Assembly (NCBI RefSeq): GCF_017963645.1
Contig: NZ_JAGMWN010000001.1
Span: forward strand, 868,001-932,000
Length of the DNA: 64,000 bases
Source: Marivibrio halodurans
Lineage (GTDB): Bacteria > Pseudomonadota > Alphaproteobacteria > UBA8366 > Aestuariispiraceae
Direction: 5' to 3'
Shown here: one piece after another, positions 18,745 through 29,917 of the stretch
Layout: the number at the start of each line of letters is the position of its first letter
Numbering within the stretch: the first letter of the stretch is position 1
Translations under genes and position numbers: made by a program
The notes under the pieces: generated by a model
Databases searched by the model: none
The model's input: only the letters and a program-made list of their open reading frames with translations
Told to the model about the DNA's origin: nothing

Positions 18745-19377
18745 ATGGCAATCGACACCGTATCACGACGGATGATCGTCGGCCTGACCGGCGCGTCGGG
18801 CATCGTCTACGGGATCGAGACCCTCAAGGCGCTCCGCGCGGTCGGCGTGGAAACCCACCTGATCATGAGCAAGGCGGCGGAGATGACGCTGGCCTACGAA
18901 ACCGATCTGAAGGCGCGGGACGTGCGCGCGCTCGCCGATCACAATCACGCGATCGGCGATGTCGGTGCCCCCTGCTCCAGCGGCAGTTTCGCAAATGACG
19001 GCATGATCGTCGTCCCCTGCTCGATGAAGACGCTGGCGGAAATCGCGACCGGCGTCACCCCGACGCTGCTCAGCCGCGCGGCCGACGTCACGTTGAAGGA
19101 GCGCCGCCGCCTCGTCCTGTTGACGCGGGAGACGCCGCTGACGCAGGTCCACCTCCAGAACATGCTGACGGTGACCCAGATGGGCGGCATCATCGCCCCG
19201 CCCGTCCCCGCCTTCTATGCCAATCCAAAATGCCTGGAGGACATGGTGGCGCATACCGTAGGGCGTGCGCTCGACCTCTTCGGGATCGATACGGGCGGGG
19301 TTCGCCGCTGGAAGGCGGCCGGGACGGAGATAGGCGGGGCGGAGATGGGCCCCGGAACGAACCGTTCCGGCGGCTGA
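18745..19377 (+). CDS. ubiX: Flavin prenyltransferase
   Basis: Makes prenylated FMN, the cofactor of the UbiD decarboxylase in ubiquinone synthesis. It has 210 residues. The N-terminal VGLTGASGIVYG binds FMN; VVPCSMKTLAEIATG and RRRLVLLTRETPLTQVHLQNM are family motifs, the latter contacting dimethylallyl phosphate. AAGGG at 18733-18737 places the ATG at 18745; the GTG at 18730 is unlikely. No ubiD is in the window. The C-terminal 20 residues are a Gly-rich extension. Confidence 0.93.
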   Translation: MAIDTVSRRMIVGLTGASGIVYGIETLKALRAVGVETHLIMSKAAEMTLAYETDLKARDVRALADHNHAIGDVGAPCSSGSFANDGMIVVPCSMKTLAEIATGVTPTLLSRAADVTLKERRRLVLLTRETPLTQVHLQNMLTVTQMGGIIAPPVPAFYANPKCLEDMVAHTVGRALDLFGIDTGGVRRWKAAGTEIGGAEMGPGTNRSGG

Positions 19378-19487
19378 CACCGGCTCTTCACTTTGCAAGC
19401 CGGACATGCGTCCGATATCGTGACGCGTGAAATTCACCCGGGATGCTTTACTCAGCACCCTTTGCCCAGCATTCGGAGATATTATCC

Positions 19488-20903
19488 ATGCGCCGCACCC
19501 GGCAGACGAAGATCGTGGCCACCCTCGGCCCCGCGACATCCAGCGCGGCGATGATCGAGAAGCTATTCATGGCGGGGGTCGACGTGTTCCGCCTGAATTT
19601 CAGCCATGGGGAGCGCGCGGACCACAAGAAGCGCTTCGATACCATCCGGCAATTGGAAAACGAGACCGGGCGTCCCATCGCCATCCTGCTGGACTTGCAG
19701 GGGCCGAAACTGCGAATCGGTACCTTCAAGGACGGACCGATCGAGTTGGAGGTCGGCGCGCGCTTCCGGTTCGACCTGGAGGATAAGCCGGGCGACGGAA
19801 CGCGCGTGCGCCTGCCGCACCCGGAGATCTTCAAGGCGCTGGAGCCGGGCACCGACCTGTTGCTCGACGACGGGCGGCTGCGCCTGACGGTCGAGACCTG
19901 CGACGAAAGCCATGCCGAGTGCACCGTCGCCGTCGGGGGTGAGTTGAGCGAGCGCAAGGGAGTCAACGTCCCGGGCGTCGTGCTGCCGCTCTCCCCCCTG
20001 ACGGAGAAGGACCGGGCGGATTTGGATTACGGGCTGGAACTCGGCGTCGACTGGGTCGCGCTCAGTTTCGTGCAGCGACCGGAGGACATGGCCGAGGCGG
20101 CGGAGATCGTCCAGGGCCGCGCCGGCCTGATGGCGAAGCTGGAGAAGCCGGCCGCCATCGACAAGCTGGACGAGATCGTCGACCTGTCCGACGCCATCAT
20201 GGTGGCGCGCGGCGACCTGGGCGTGGAGATGCCGCCGGAGGACGTGCCCGTCCTGCAACGCGAGATCGTCCGATGCGCCCGGCGGGAGGGAAAACCCGTC
20301 GTGGTCGCGACCCAGATGCTGGATTCCATGATCGACATGCCGGTACCGACCCGGGCCGAGGCGTCCGACGTCGCGACGGCCGTCTATGACGGGGCGGACG
20401 CGGTCATGCTGTCGGCCGAGACGGCGGTCGGCGATTATCCGGTCGAAACCGTCACCATGATGAACCGCATCATCGAACGGGTTCAGAAGGACCCGTTCTA
20501 TCGCGAGACGATGAACACCCAGCGCATCGCGCCGGAGGCGACGACGGCCGACGCCATTTCCGCGGCCGCGCGGCAGATCGGCGATACGATCGAGGCCAGC
20601 GCGATCGTCGCCTACACGACCAGCGGCTCCACCGCCCTGCGCATGGCGCGGGAACGGCCGGCGCGTCCGATCATCTCCCTCACCCCGCGTGAGGCGACGG
20701 CGCGTAAGATGTCGCTGGTCTGGGGCGTGCATTCGGCCCGCGCGCCGGACGCCCACGACCTTGACGACATGATGCAGACGGCCATGCATCAGGCCAGCAT
20801 CGACGGTTTCGCGGGGGTCGACGACCGTATCGTCATCACCGCGGGCGTTCCCTTCGGAACGCCGGGCAAGACGAACCTGTTGCGTATCGCGCGCCTTCAG
20901 TAG
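19488..20903 (+). CDS. pyk: Pyruvate kinase
   Basis: Last glycolytic step, phosphoenolpyruvate plus ADP to pyruvate plus ATP. It has 471 residues. The N-terminus RRTRQTKIVATLGPATSS and FRLNFSHG are signatures, followed by a B domain, the catalytic KLEKPAAIDKLDEI (Lys in the active site), MVARGDLGVEMP and MLDSMIDMPVPTRAEASDVA...AVMLSAETAVGDYP. GGAG about 9 bases before ATG 19488 supports the start. The C-terminal domain is complete. Monocistronic by layout: its neighbours are ubiX upstream and an opposing GST gene downstream. Confidence 0.95.
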   Translation: MRRTRQTKIVATLGPATSSAAMIEKLFMAGVDVFRLNFSHGERADHKKRFDTIRQLENETGRPIAILLDLQGPKLRIGTFKDGPIELEVGARFRFDLEDKPGDGTRVRLPHPEIFKALEPGTDLLLDDGRLRLTVETCDESHAECTVAVGGELSERKGVNVPGVVLPLSPLTEKDRADLDYGLELGVDWVALSFVQRPEDMAEAAEIVQGRAGLMAKLEKPAAIDKLDEIVDLSDAIMVARGDLGVEMPPEDVPVLQREIVRCARREGKPVVVATQMLDSMIDMPVPTRAEASDVATAVYDGADAVMLSAETAVGDYPVETVTMMNRIIERVQKDPFYRETMNTQRIAPEATTADAISAAARQIGDTIEASAIVAYTTSGSTALRMARERPARPIISLTPREATARKMSLVWGVHSARAPDAHDLDDMMQTAMHQASIDGFAGVDDRIVITAGVPFGTPGKTNLLRIARLQ

Positions 20904-20939
20904 AAAGATCGGACGGCGGGAACGACGGGCAGATGCCGC

Positions 20940-21575
20940 TCAGGCGGCGGCCGTCGCCTTGAAGCTCTCCCGCGCGGCGACCGCCGCCCACCAGGCGGTC
21001 CATCCCGGCCGCTCCGCGAAAAGATGCCGGCCCTCCGGCGTCTCCAGCAGCAGGGCGGCCATCGGGGCCGCCATGAGGTCGGCAAGGCACGGCGTCGCGC
21101 CCAGGAAGAAGGGGCCCTCCGTCGTGCCCGCCGCCACGATATCGGTGATGGCGTCGAGGACACGGGCCGCCTTCGGCACCGCCTGGGCGATCCGCGCCTC
21201 GTCCGGCGGATCGCGCTCGACCCGCTGCACATGGATATCCCACACCCAGGAGCGATAGGCGTAATTGTCCAGGATCGACTGAATCTGCACCATCCGGGCA
21301 CGGGCGGCGGGCTCCGGCGGCTGCAACGCCGGTCCCTCGAACCCTTCATCCACATAGCGCAGGATCGCCACCGTCTCGTAGAGCGCGATGTCACCATGGG
21401 CGAAGGCGGGAATCCGCCCGAACGGGTGCCGACGCAGATAGTCGGCCGGCGGCCCGCCTTCGGCGAAGATATCGACGCCCTCCAGCCGATAGGGCACGCC
21501 CTTCTCCGCCAGCGCCATGCGCGCGGCGCGGACATAGACACTATAGGCGGCGCCGAAGAGAACCGTTTCCGTCAT
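20940..21575 (-). CDS. Glutathione S-transferase family protein
   Basis: 211 residues with the two-domain GST layout: a thioredoxin-like domain (LFGAAYSVYVRAARMALAEKGVPYRLEGVDI, then FGRIPAFAHGDIALYETVAILRYVDE, with the glutathione-gripping E-T pair) and an all-helical C-terminal domain with CLADLMAAPM, the usual N-capping motif. The catalytic residue is probably a Ser or Tyr near position 11-13, so the class and substrate are uncertain. It begins three bases downstream of the mgtE stop, so the two are probably co-transcribed. Confidence 0.83.
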   Translation of the reverse strand: MTETVLFGAAYSVYVRAARMALAEKGVPYRLEGVDIFAEGGPPADYLRRHPFGRIPAFAHGDIALYETVAILRYVDEGFEGPALQPPEPAARARMVQIQSILDNYAYRSWVWDIHVQRVERDPPDEARIAQAVPKAARVLDAITDIVAAGTTEGPFFLGATPCLADLMAAPMAALLLETPEGRHLFAERPGWTAWWAAVAARESFKATAAA

Positions 21576-21578
21576 GGC

Positions 21579-23018
21579 TCAGAGCAACACGATGCTGGCG
21601 AGGCCGAGGAAGACGAAGAATCCGACGACATCCGTCACCGTCGTCAGGAAGACGGTGGAGGCGACGGCCGGGTCCTGTCCCATGCGTTCGATACCCAGCG
21701 GGATCAGTGTTCCCGCCAAGCCCGCGATCAACAGATTGGTGACCATCGCCCCCGCGATCACCGCGCCCAGGACCGGATTGGCGAACCAGATCCAGGCGAC
21801 CACCCCCATGATGATCGCGAACAGCAGGCCGTTGATTCCGCCGACCAGGACCTCCTTCCAGACGATCTTGAAGGCATTGGCGGCGGTCAGTTCATTGACT
21901 GCCAGCGCGCGCACCGCGACCGTCAGGGTCTGCGTACCGGCATTGCCGCCCATGGAGGCGACAATCGGCATCAGCACGGCCAGCGCGACGGCCTTGCTCA
22001 ACGCATCCTCGAACAGCGCGATCACCAGCGAGGCCACCACCGCCGTCCCCAGATTGACCAACAGCCAGGAGAAGCGCAGCCGCGTCGTTGAGAAGACGTC
22101 GGAGAAGAAATCGTCCGCCGACACGCCGCCCAGCTTCAGCATATCCTCCTCGGCCTCCTCGTCCATCACGTCGACCACGTCGTCGACGGTCAGGACACCG
22201 ATCAGCCGCCCGCTCTCCTCCACCACCGGCGCCTCGACCAACCCGTACTGGCGGAACAGGAAGGCCACGTCCTCCTGATCCATGTCGCCGGGGATCAGCT
22301 TAGGCTCCTCCTCCATGATGGAGGAGACGGCGACCACCCGCCGCGCGCGCAGCAGCTTGGAGAGTTGCAATAGACCGACCGGCCGATAGGCCGGGCTGAC
22401 GACGACGATATTGTAGAAATCGTCGGGCAGTTCGATTTCCTCGTCGCGCATATAGTCGATGGTCTGGCCGACGGTCCAGAAATTGGGGATCGTCACCACC
22501 TCGTGCCGCATCAGGCGGCCGGCGGATTCCTCCGGATAGCTGAGGCTGCGTTCGTAGAAGGCGCGGTCGGCCGCCGGCACGGCGCGCAGCACGGCCTGTT
22601 GGCGTTCCTCCGGCAGATCCTCCAGCAGGTCGACTGCGTCGTCCGATTCCAGGTCGGCGACGATGGCCGCCAGTTGCTTGACCGTCAGGACATCGACCAG
22701 ATCGTCGCGCACGCCGTAATCGAGATAGGAGAAGACCTCGTAATCCAGGTCTTCCCCCAACGCGCCGACGAGGCCGACCCGCTGGTCGTGGGTCAGGCGC
22801 TCCAGAAGGTCGGCGAGATCGGCGGCATGCAGGTCATCGACCAGTTCGCGCAGACGCTCCGCCGGCTCCCCCTCGTCGACGGCGCGCGCGCAGGCATCCA
22901 CCGTCTCGTCGTCGAGACCGTAAAGCTCGTCGAACGCGTCCTGATCCTCCGGTGGCTTGGCCGGCATGTCCCCGGACGTCTCGTCGGGTGGACGCTCATC
23001 CTGCTTGACGTCGGACAT
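21579..23018 (-). CDS. mgtE: Magnesium transporter MgtE
   Basis: Homodimeric Mg2+ channel of the inner membrane, 479 residues, typical length. In order: an acidic N domain (about 40-150, helical repeats with LVDDLHAADLADLLERL and ADLESDDAVDLLEDLPEE), two CBS domains (about 155-280, Mg-sensing) and a five-helix C-terminal pore (about 300-479) with PIVASMGGNAGTQTLTVAVRAL, the conserved selectivity motif. The acidic CBS faces gate the channel by cytosolic Mg2+. Upstream of the GST gene. Confidence 0.93.
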   Translation of the reverse strand: MSDVKQDERPPDETSGDMPAKPPEDQDAFDELYGLDDETVDACARAVDEGEPAERLRELVDDLHAADLADLLERLTHDQRVGLVGALGEDLDYEVFSYLDYGVRDDLVDVLTVKQLAAIVADLESDDAVDLLEDLPEERQQAVLRAVPAADRAFYERSLSYPEESAGRLMRHEVVTIPNFWTVGQTIDYMRDEEIELPDDFYNIVVVSPAYRPVGLLQLSKLLRARRVVAVSSIMEEEPKLIPGDMDQEDVAFLFRQYGLVEAPVVEESGRLIGVLTVDDVVDVMDEEAEEDMLKLGGVSADDFFSDVFSTTRLRFSWLLVNLGTAVVASLVIALFEDALSKAVALAVLMPIVASMGGNAGTQTLTVAVRALAVNELTAANAFKIVWKEVLVGGINGLLFAIIMGVVAWIWFANPVLGAVIAGAMVTNLLIAGLAGTLIPLGIERMGQDPAVASTVFLTTVTDVVGFFVFLGLASIVLL

Positions 23019-23080
23019 GGCTGGCGCCCCCGCCTTCCCCGCAATCCGCCTGCGGTGTTGCGATGCGCGCCACCGGCCGT

Positions 23081-25363
23081 TCAGCCGCCGGCGCGTTCCT
23101 CGTGAATTTGGGCATCGACGACCGCGAGCGCCGTCATGTTAACGATGCCGCGCGCGGTTACCGATGGAGTCAGAACATGGGCCGGCTTGGCCGCCCCGAC
23201 CAGTATCGGCCCGACGGAAAGTCCGTCTCCCAGCATCTTGACGCTGTTATAGGCGATATTGGCCGCGTCCAGCGTGGGCATGATGAGCAGATTCGCGCGC
23301 CCTTCCAGCCGGGAGTCGGGGAAAATCGATTCGCGAAGCTCCGGGTCCAGCGCGGAATCCGCATGCATCTCCCCCTCGACCTCCAGGTCCGGCCGGCGCT
23401 CCCGCAGGATGGCGACCGCGTCGCGCACGCGCTTGGCGGAGGGATGATCGGAAATGCCGAAGTTCGAATGGGACAGCATCGCGATCTTGGGCGTGATGCC
23501 GAAGCGGTTCACCTCCTCCGAGGCAAGTTCCACCAGTTCCGCCAATTCCTCCGAACTCGGCTCGTAGGAAACCTGGGTGTCGGCGATGAAATAGATGCCC
23601 TTGCTGAGGATCAGCATGTTCATCGCCGACATGTCGTGGGCATCCGAACGGCGCCCGATGATATCGGCCACATGCTTATAATGCTTGGAGAATTGGCCCG
23701 TCGTGCCGCAAATCAACGCGTCCGCTTCCCCCAGATGCACCATCAGCGCGCCGATCACGGTCGTGCGCGTGCGCACCTCCTCGCGCGCGAGGTCGGGCGA
23801 AACTCCCTTGCGCCCCATCAGCCCCTGATAGGTCGTCCAGTAGGTCTTGTAGCGCGGATCGCTCTCCGGATCGCAAAGCTCCACATCCTCGTCGATGCGA
23901 AGCCGCAGGCCGAGGCGGTCGATCCGTTGCTGAACCACGCTGCGCCGCCCGATCAGGATCGGCCGGGCGATGCCGTCATCCACCACGACCTGGACCGCGC
24001 GGAGGACACGGGCCTCCTCCCCTTCCGCGAAAACGACGCGCTTGGGGTCGCGCATCGCGCGGTCGAAAACCGGCTTCATCACCGTGCCGGAGCGATAGAC
24101 GAATTCCGACAGCTTCTGGCGATAGGCCTCGAAATCATCGATCGGACGGGTAGCTACACCGCTTTCCATCGCCGCCTTCGCGACCGCGGGCGCCACCTCC
24201 AGGATAAGGCGCAGATCGAACGGCTTGGGAATCAGATGCTCCCGGCCGAAACCGCCGATCTCGCCATAGGCCTTGGCGACGACCTCCGTCACCTCCTTGC
24301 GGGCAAGCGCCGCGATCGCCTTGGCGCAGGCGACCTTCATCTCCTCGTTGATCGCGGTCGCGCCGACATCCAGCGCCCCCCGGAACAGGAAGGGGAAGCA
24401 CAGCACATTGTTGACCTGGTTCGGATAGTCCGAACGCCCGGTCGCCATGATCGCGTCGGGACGCACCGCTTGCGCATCCTCCGGCCAGATCTCCGGCGTC
24501 GGATTGGCGAGCGCGAAGATCAGCGGGTCCGCCGCCATCTTCTCCACCATCTCCTTCTTCAGGACGCCGGGCGCGCTCAACCCCAGGAAGACATCCGCGC
24601 CCTCGATCACCTCGGCCAGATGACGGGCCTCCGTCTCCTGGGCGTAACGCGCCTTGTAGGGGTCCATCTCGTCGACGCGGCCCTCATAGACCACGCCGGC
24701 GATGTCGCAGACCGTGATGTTCTCCCGCCGGGCGCCCATATTGACCAGCATGTCCAGACAGGCCAGCGCCGCCGCGCCCGCGCCGGAACAGACGATACGC
24801 ACATCCTCGAACCGCTTTTTCACCAGTTCCAGCGCGTTGAAGACAGCGGCGGAGACGATGATCGCGGTGCCGTGCTGGTCATCGTGGAAGACGGGGATAT
24901 TCATCCGCTCCTTCAGGCACCGTTCGATCTCGAAACACTCCGGCGCCTTGATGTCCTCCAGATTGACGCCGCCGAAGGTCGGCTCCAACGCCGCGACGAT
25001 ATCGCAGAATTTCTCGACCTCGCGCTCATCCACCTCGATGTCGAAGACGTCGATACCGGCGAATTTCTTGAAGAGGACGGCCTTGCCCTCCATCACCGGC
25101 TTGGAGGCGAGCGGCCCGATCGACCCCAGCCCCAGAACCGCCGTGCCATTGGATATGACGGCGACCAGATTGCCGCGCGCGGTGACGGTGGCGGCCTCCG
25201 CCTCATCCTCCACGATGGCGCGGCAGGCAGCCGCCACGCCCGGCGAATAGGCGAGGCTAAGGTCGCGCTGGTTCGCCATCGGCTTGGTCGCCGTAACCGA
25301 CAGTTTCCCCGCCGGCGGCATGCGATGGTACTTCAGCGCCTCGTCGTCGAAATTCTCGGCCAT
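23081..25363 (-). CDS. maeB: NADP-dependent malic enzyme fused to a phosphotransacetylase-like domain
   Basis: Oxidative decarboxylation of malate to pyruvate with NADPH production, in a 760-residue protein. The N-terminal malic enzyme portion (1-430) shows [30 protein letters not shown], the metal/substrate region [11 protein letters not shown] and the Rossmann stretch [15 protein letters not shown]. The C-terminal 330 residues resemble phosphate acetyltransferase (PTA_PTB), which in this MaeB class is regulatory and binds acetyl-CoA. ATG 25363 matches homologues ([14 protein letters not shown]). A tRNA gene lies upstream in the same direction with its own terminator between. Confidence 0.94.
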   Translation of the reverse strand: MAENFDDEALKYHRMPPAGKLSVTATKPMANQRDLSLAYSPGVAAACRAIVEDEAEAATVTARGNLVAVISNGTAVLGLGSIGPLASKPVMEGKAVLFKKFAGIDVFDIEVDEREVEKFCDIVAALEPTFGGVNLEDIKAPECFEIERCLKERMNIPVFHDDQHGTAIIVSAAVFNALELVKKRFEDVRIVCSGAGAAALACLDMLVNMGARRENITVCDIAGVVYEGRVDEMDPYKARYAQETEARHLAEVIEGADVFLGLSAPGVLKKEMVEKMAADPLIFALANPTPEIWPEDAQAVRPDAIMATGRSDYPNQVNNVLCFPFLFRGALDVGATAINEEMKVACAKAIAALARKEVTEVVAKAYGEIGGFGREHLIPKPFDLRLILEVAPAVAKAAMESGVATRPIDDFEAYRQKLSEFVYRSGTVMKPVFDRAMRDPKRVVFAEGEEARVLRAVQVVVDDGIARPILIGRRSVVQQRIDRLGLRLRIDEDVELCDPESDPRYKTYWTTYQGLMGRKGVSPDLAREEVRTRTTVIGALMVHLGEADALICGTTGQFSKHYKHVADIIGRRSDAHDMSAMNMLILSKGIYFIADTQVSYEPSSEELAELVELASEEVNRFGITPKIAMLSHSNFGISDHPSAKRVRDAVAILRERRPDLEVEGEMHADSALDPELRESIFPDSRLEGRANLLIMPTLDAANIAYNSVKMLGDGLSVGPILVGAAKPAHVLTPSVTARGIVNMTALAVVDAQIHEERAGG

Positions 25364-25489
25364 GGCTGGTAGGCGTCCCCCCGTAACAGGCTCAGCTAGC
25401 ATTGGGGCTTAAGCTATAGGGGGCGTGCGAAAAGCGAAAGACCGGGCTGCGGCAGGAACGCGACCGCGACGATAATTCCGATAAAGACG

Positions 25490-25515
25490 AAAAAGCCCGC
25501 CGAACGGCGGGCTTT
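25490..25515 (-). terminator. Intrinsic terminator downstream of tRNA-Leu
   Basis: On the minus strand a GCCCGCC-GTTC-GGCGGGC stem-loop is followed by TTTTT and further T-rich bases (AAAAA at 25490-25494 as given on the plus strand). It should end the tRNA-Leu transcript before maeB. Confidence 0.88.
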
Positions 25516-25547
25516 CATCGAAGGATGGTGCCCCATCCCAAAGGGAT

Positions 25548-25577
25548 GTCGAACCAAAACTGGAGCGCCAGTTCGAC
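25548..25577. repeat. Hairpin in the tRNA-Leu trailer
   Basis: Outer arms GTCGAAC (25548-25554) and GTTCGAC (25571-25577), with an inner pair AACTGG-AGCG-CCAGTT, lie between the tRNA 3' end and the terminator. It may be a processing signal for the tRNA 3' trailer. Confidence 0.4.
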
Positions 25578-25588
25578 GTCAGGAGAAA

Positions 25589-25675
25589 TGGTGCGGTCGA
25601 GAAGACTCGAACTTCCACGGGCTCTCGCCCACAGCGACCTCAACGCTGCGCGTCTACCAATTCCGCCACGACCGC
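25589..25675 (-). tRNA. tRNA-Leu (anticodon GAG)
   Basis: 87 bases including an encoded CCA. The acceptor stem GCGGTCG/CGACCGC pairs fully. The D-arm GGCGGAATTGGTAGACGC is typical of leucine tRNAs. The anticodon stem CAGCG/CGCTG holds the loop TTGAGGT, giving anticodon GAG for CUC and CUU codons. The long variable arm TGGGCGAGAGCCCG (class II tRNA) and T-arm GTTCGAGTC complete the cloverleaf. A terminator lies about 75 bases downstream. Confidence 0.97.
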
Positions 25676-25823
25676 ATATCTTGTGACGTAGGCTCCGGAT
25701 CATTGCCCATGATACGAACCATGGGCCTTGCCCCCGAGCGGTGCGATGATCTAGCAAATCGACCCCGGGCTTTCAAGCGGGGGATTGGCCCCGCCCCGCC
25801 GGTTTTTTCGAGGGATTTCGTCG

Positions 25824-26642
25824 ATGCGGGAACGCGCCGATAAGCTCCATGACGATTCGAGCGCCGCTGGGCGTGCCCAGGGAGACACCCAGGAGGACGC
25901 CCAAGGAGACCGCCCTACGGTCGCCGGCGCGGACGCACCACGCGCGGTGGAATGGCGCGCCGGCCGCCGGCCGGTCGTCTATGAGCATGCCCTGGCCGAG
26001 ATGGAGGCACGGGCGGCGGCCGTGCGCGATGCTGGCGCACCGGAACTGGTCTGGCTTCTGGAGCATCCGCCGCTCTACACGGCGGGCACCAGCGCCAAGC
26101 CCGCGGACCTGCTGACCCCCGACCGGTTCCCCGTCCACAAGACCGGGCGCGGCGGGCAATATACCTATCACGGCCCCGGCCAACGCGTGGCCTATGCGGT
26201 GATCGACCTGAAGGGGCGCGGCATCGATGTACGCGACTATGTCGACAGGCTGGAGGAATGGGTGATCCGCGCGCTCGGCCGATTCGCCGTCGTGGGGGAG
26301 CGGCGCCCGGGCCGGGTCGGTATCTGGGTCGACCGCAGCGGTCCCGGCGGCACCCCCTTCAAGGAGGACAAGATCGCCGCGATCGGCGTGCGGGTGCGCC
26401 GATGGGTCGCCTTTCACGGCCTGGCGCTCAATGTCGAGCCGGACCTGTCCCACTTCCAGGGCATCGTGCCCTGCGGCATCGGGGATGAGGGGCTGGGCGT
26501 CACCTCGCTGGTCGATCTGGGATTGCCCGTCACGATGGACGAGGTGGATCACGCCCTGGAAGACGCCTTCACGGAGGTTTTCGGCCCCTTCGACAAGCGG
26601 GAAAGCTCCGCCGGGGACACACCAAGCGGAAGCGCACCGTGA
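25824..26642 (+). CDS. lipB: Octanoyltransferase
   Basis: Transfers octanoyl groups from acyl carrier protein to lipoyl domains, the first step of lipoate synthesis. From ATG 25824 it has 272 residues. The family core (from VEWRAG onward) includes [41 protein letters not shown], the catalytic Lys in [19 protein letters not shown] and catalytic Cys in GIVPCGI. The first 40 residues are a charged, low-complexity extension absent from most homologues; a GTG at 25947, at the core start, is an alternative. lipA is not in the window. Its stop overlaps a tiny downstream frame. Confidence 0.92.
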   Translation: MRERADKLHDDSSAAGRAQGDTQEDAQGDRPTVAGADAPRAVEWRAGRRPVVYEHALAEMEARAAAVRDAGAPELVWLLEHPPLYTAGTSAKPADLLTPDRFPVHKTGRGGQYTYHGPGQRVAYAVIDLKGRGIDVRDYVDRLEEWVIRALGRFAVVGERRPGRVGIWVDRSGPGGTPFKEDKIAAIGVRVRRWVAFHGLALNVEPDLSHFQGIVPCGIGDEGLGVTSLVDLGLPVTMDEVDHALEDAFTEVFGPFDKRESSAGDTPSGSAP

Positions 26643-26788
26643 CGAGGCACCGTCGGCGACCGATCGCCGCGGGGCTACTGCTGGCGCTGCTCGCCCTCGG
26701 CGCGGCAAACGCCTGCGAGCGGGTCACGTTGCAGGGTGAGGGCGGGTCCAGCTCCGACCCGAATATCGATATCGGGGTCCGATTCTAG
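26639..26788 (+). CDS. Putative 49-residue secreted or lipoprotein-like small protein
   Basis: The GTG start overlaps the lipB stop (GTGA), which suggests translational coupling. The product has a basic N-terminus (TRHRRRP), a clear hydrophobic signal-like core ([17 protein letters not shown]) and a short polar mature part ending NIDIGVRF. The Cys at residue 26 follows an Ala-Asn-Ala that is not a strict lipobox, so lipidation or signal peptidase I cleavage are both possible. I do not recognise a family. Coding status is inferred from the overlap, signal-like sequence and lack of another reading frame. Confidence 0.45.
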   Translation: MTRHRRRPIAAGLLLALLALGAANACERVTLQGEGGSSSDPNIDIGVRF

Positions 26789-26822
26789 ACCGCGTAACGC
26801 GCCCACCCTAATCAAACGCGCG

Positions 26823-26888
26823 TCAATCCGTCGGGTGGGGGCCGTCCAGCGGATGGTCCTTACGCCGCCCTTCGATCTCGTCGCTCAT
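26823..26888 (-). CDS. Possible 21-residue microprotein
   Basis: A short frame on the minus strand with an excellent ribosome-binding site (AAGGA seven bases before the ATG). The product is hydrophilic, begins MSDEIEGRRKDHP and ends GPHPTD. No family is recognised, and chance cannot be excluded for 22 codons. It lies in the 308-base gap between the small protein after lipB and acyP, which otherwise holds only the inverted repeat at 26984. Confidence 0.3.
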   Translation of the reverse strand: MSDEIEGRRKDHPLDGPHPTD

Positions 26889-26983
26889 CTTCCGATCCTT
26901 CCAGGGTCGTTCGTGGTCACGAGCGACCGGCCAAGTAGCCGGCCGCTTGTGATCACATATGCCCTTAAAGAAATCGCAAAAGG

Positions 26984-27014
26984 TGTGTCAGGAAATTGTC
27001 GCGTTTCCGACACA
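26984..27014. repeat. Inverted repeat in the gap between converging genes
   Basis: TGTGTC-A-GGAAA (26984-26995) faces TTTCC-GACACA (27004-27014) around an 8-base centre, with one unpaired base in the left arm. It lies downstream of both lipB-side and acyP-side genes, so it is either a terminator without a long T-tract or a protein-binding palindrome. The surrounding 26955-27025 stretch is unusually AT-rich. Confidence 0.4.
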
Positions 27015-27096
27015 TAGTTTAACGGACAAGCCAAACCCTTTCGGATACCGGACGAAAACGATTCGGCTCCCCCTCCCCTTTCCCAATTCGCCGGAA

Positions 27097-27384
27097 TCAG
27101 GCCGTCGGCAGCATGTGGAAGCCCGGCGTCTCCGGCGGCTCGGCCGATGTCGTCTCGATATCGTCCACGCGGGCGAGCGGCGATCCCTCCTCGGCTGCCC
27201 TCAGCATCTGAGCGACTTGCTCCGGCGGGCCGGAGAACAGCGCCTCCACCGACCCGTCCGAGCGGTTGCGTACCCAGCCGTCCAGCCCGAGGTCGCTCGC
27301 CGTCCGCTCCGTCCAGGCACGAAACCAGACGCCCTGAACCTTACCCCGGATCATGACATGCACCGTTTCGCGGTTTTCACTCAT
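27097..27384 (-). CDS. acyP: Acylphosphatase
   Basis: Small enzyme that hydrolyses carboxyl-phosphate bonds, 95 residues, typical. The active-site Arg is in GKVQGVWFRAWT and the Asn in WVRNRSDGSVEALFSG. It starts within the stop of the upstream GNAT gene (4-base ATGA overlap) and is the last gene of the pccB-pccA-GNAT-acyP run. Confidence 0.92.
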   Translation of the reverse strand: MSENRETVHVMIRGKVQGVWFRAWTERTASDLGLDGWVRNRSDGSVEALFSGPPEQVAQMLRAAEEGSPLARVDDIETTSAEPPETPGFHMLPTA

Positions 27385-27863
27385 GGCGCATTCTCCTTTT
27401 CGGTGCCCACCCGGGCGTCCATGCCATCGAGCGGCTTCATCATCGGGGTATGCACGATCCCGTTCACCATGGTGCGCGGCCCCGTCGCCGTGAAACCGAG
27501 CGATTCATAACGCGCCCGCGCGAAGTCGCTTGAATTGAGCGTGACAGCCGGAGCCTCGACATCCGCTATGAGTGCTTCCAGCAGCAGCCGCGACACCCCA
27601 TTCCCTTGCCGGTCGAGCGCGACGAACATCAACCGGATATGCGCGCCGTCCCGCTCGCCATAGGCGACCGGCCGTCCATCGGACCCCTCGACCAGGAAGG
27701 CCGGACTTCCGGCCGACAGCCGCCCCGCGAGCGCGGGAGCCGTCACGAAGGCCCGGAAGGTCCGGCGCCCCGTCTCTTCCAATGTGGGAGCGACCTGCGC
27801 CTCGAAAACCGGGCGGATCAGCCGTTCGATCGCGCGGGCATCCTTCGGCGTGGCACGCCGCAT
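27381..27863 (-). CDS. GNAT-family N-acetyltransferase
   Basis: 160 residues with the GNAT layout: MRRATPKDARAIERLIRPVFE at the start, then a central LMFVALDRQGNGVSRLLLEALIAD corresponding to the acetyl-CoA-binding loop (Q/R-x-x-G-x-G/A form, here RQGNGV), and a C-terminal YESLGFTATGPR typical of the last strands. The substrate is unknown. It starts 22 bases after pccA and overlaps acyP, so it belongs to the carboxylase operon. Acetyl-lysine or small-molecule acceptors are both possible. Confidence 0.78.
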   Translation of the reverse strand: MRRATPKDARAIERLIRPVFEAQVAPTLEETGRRTFRAFVTAPALAGRLSAGSPAFLVEGSDGRPVAYGERDGAHIRLMFVALDRQGNGVSRLLLEALIADVEAPAVTLNSSDFARARYESLGFTATGPRTMVNGIVHTPMMKPLDGMDARVGTEKENAP

Positions 27864-27885
27864 GGCCGGCCCTCCGCATGGCCCT

Positions 27886-29895
<2,010 letters not shown>

Positions 29896-29917
29896 GTCGC
29901 GTTCCCTCACCCGCCGA

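Noticed and set aside
23063-25372. 769-codon open frame on the plus strand opposite maeB
   Set aside because: Antisense shadow of the malic enzyme gene; no recognisable protein features.
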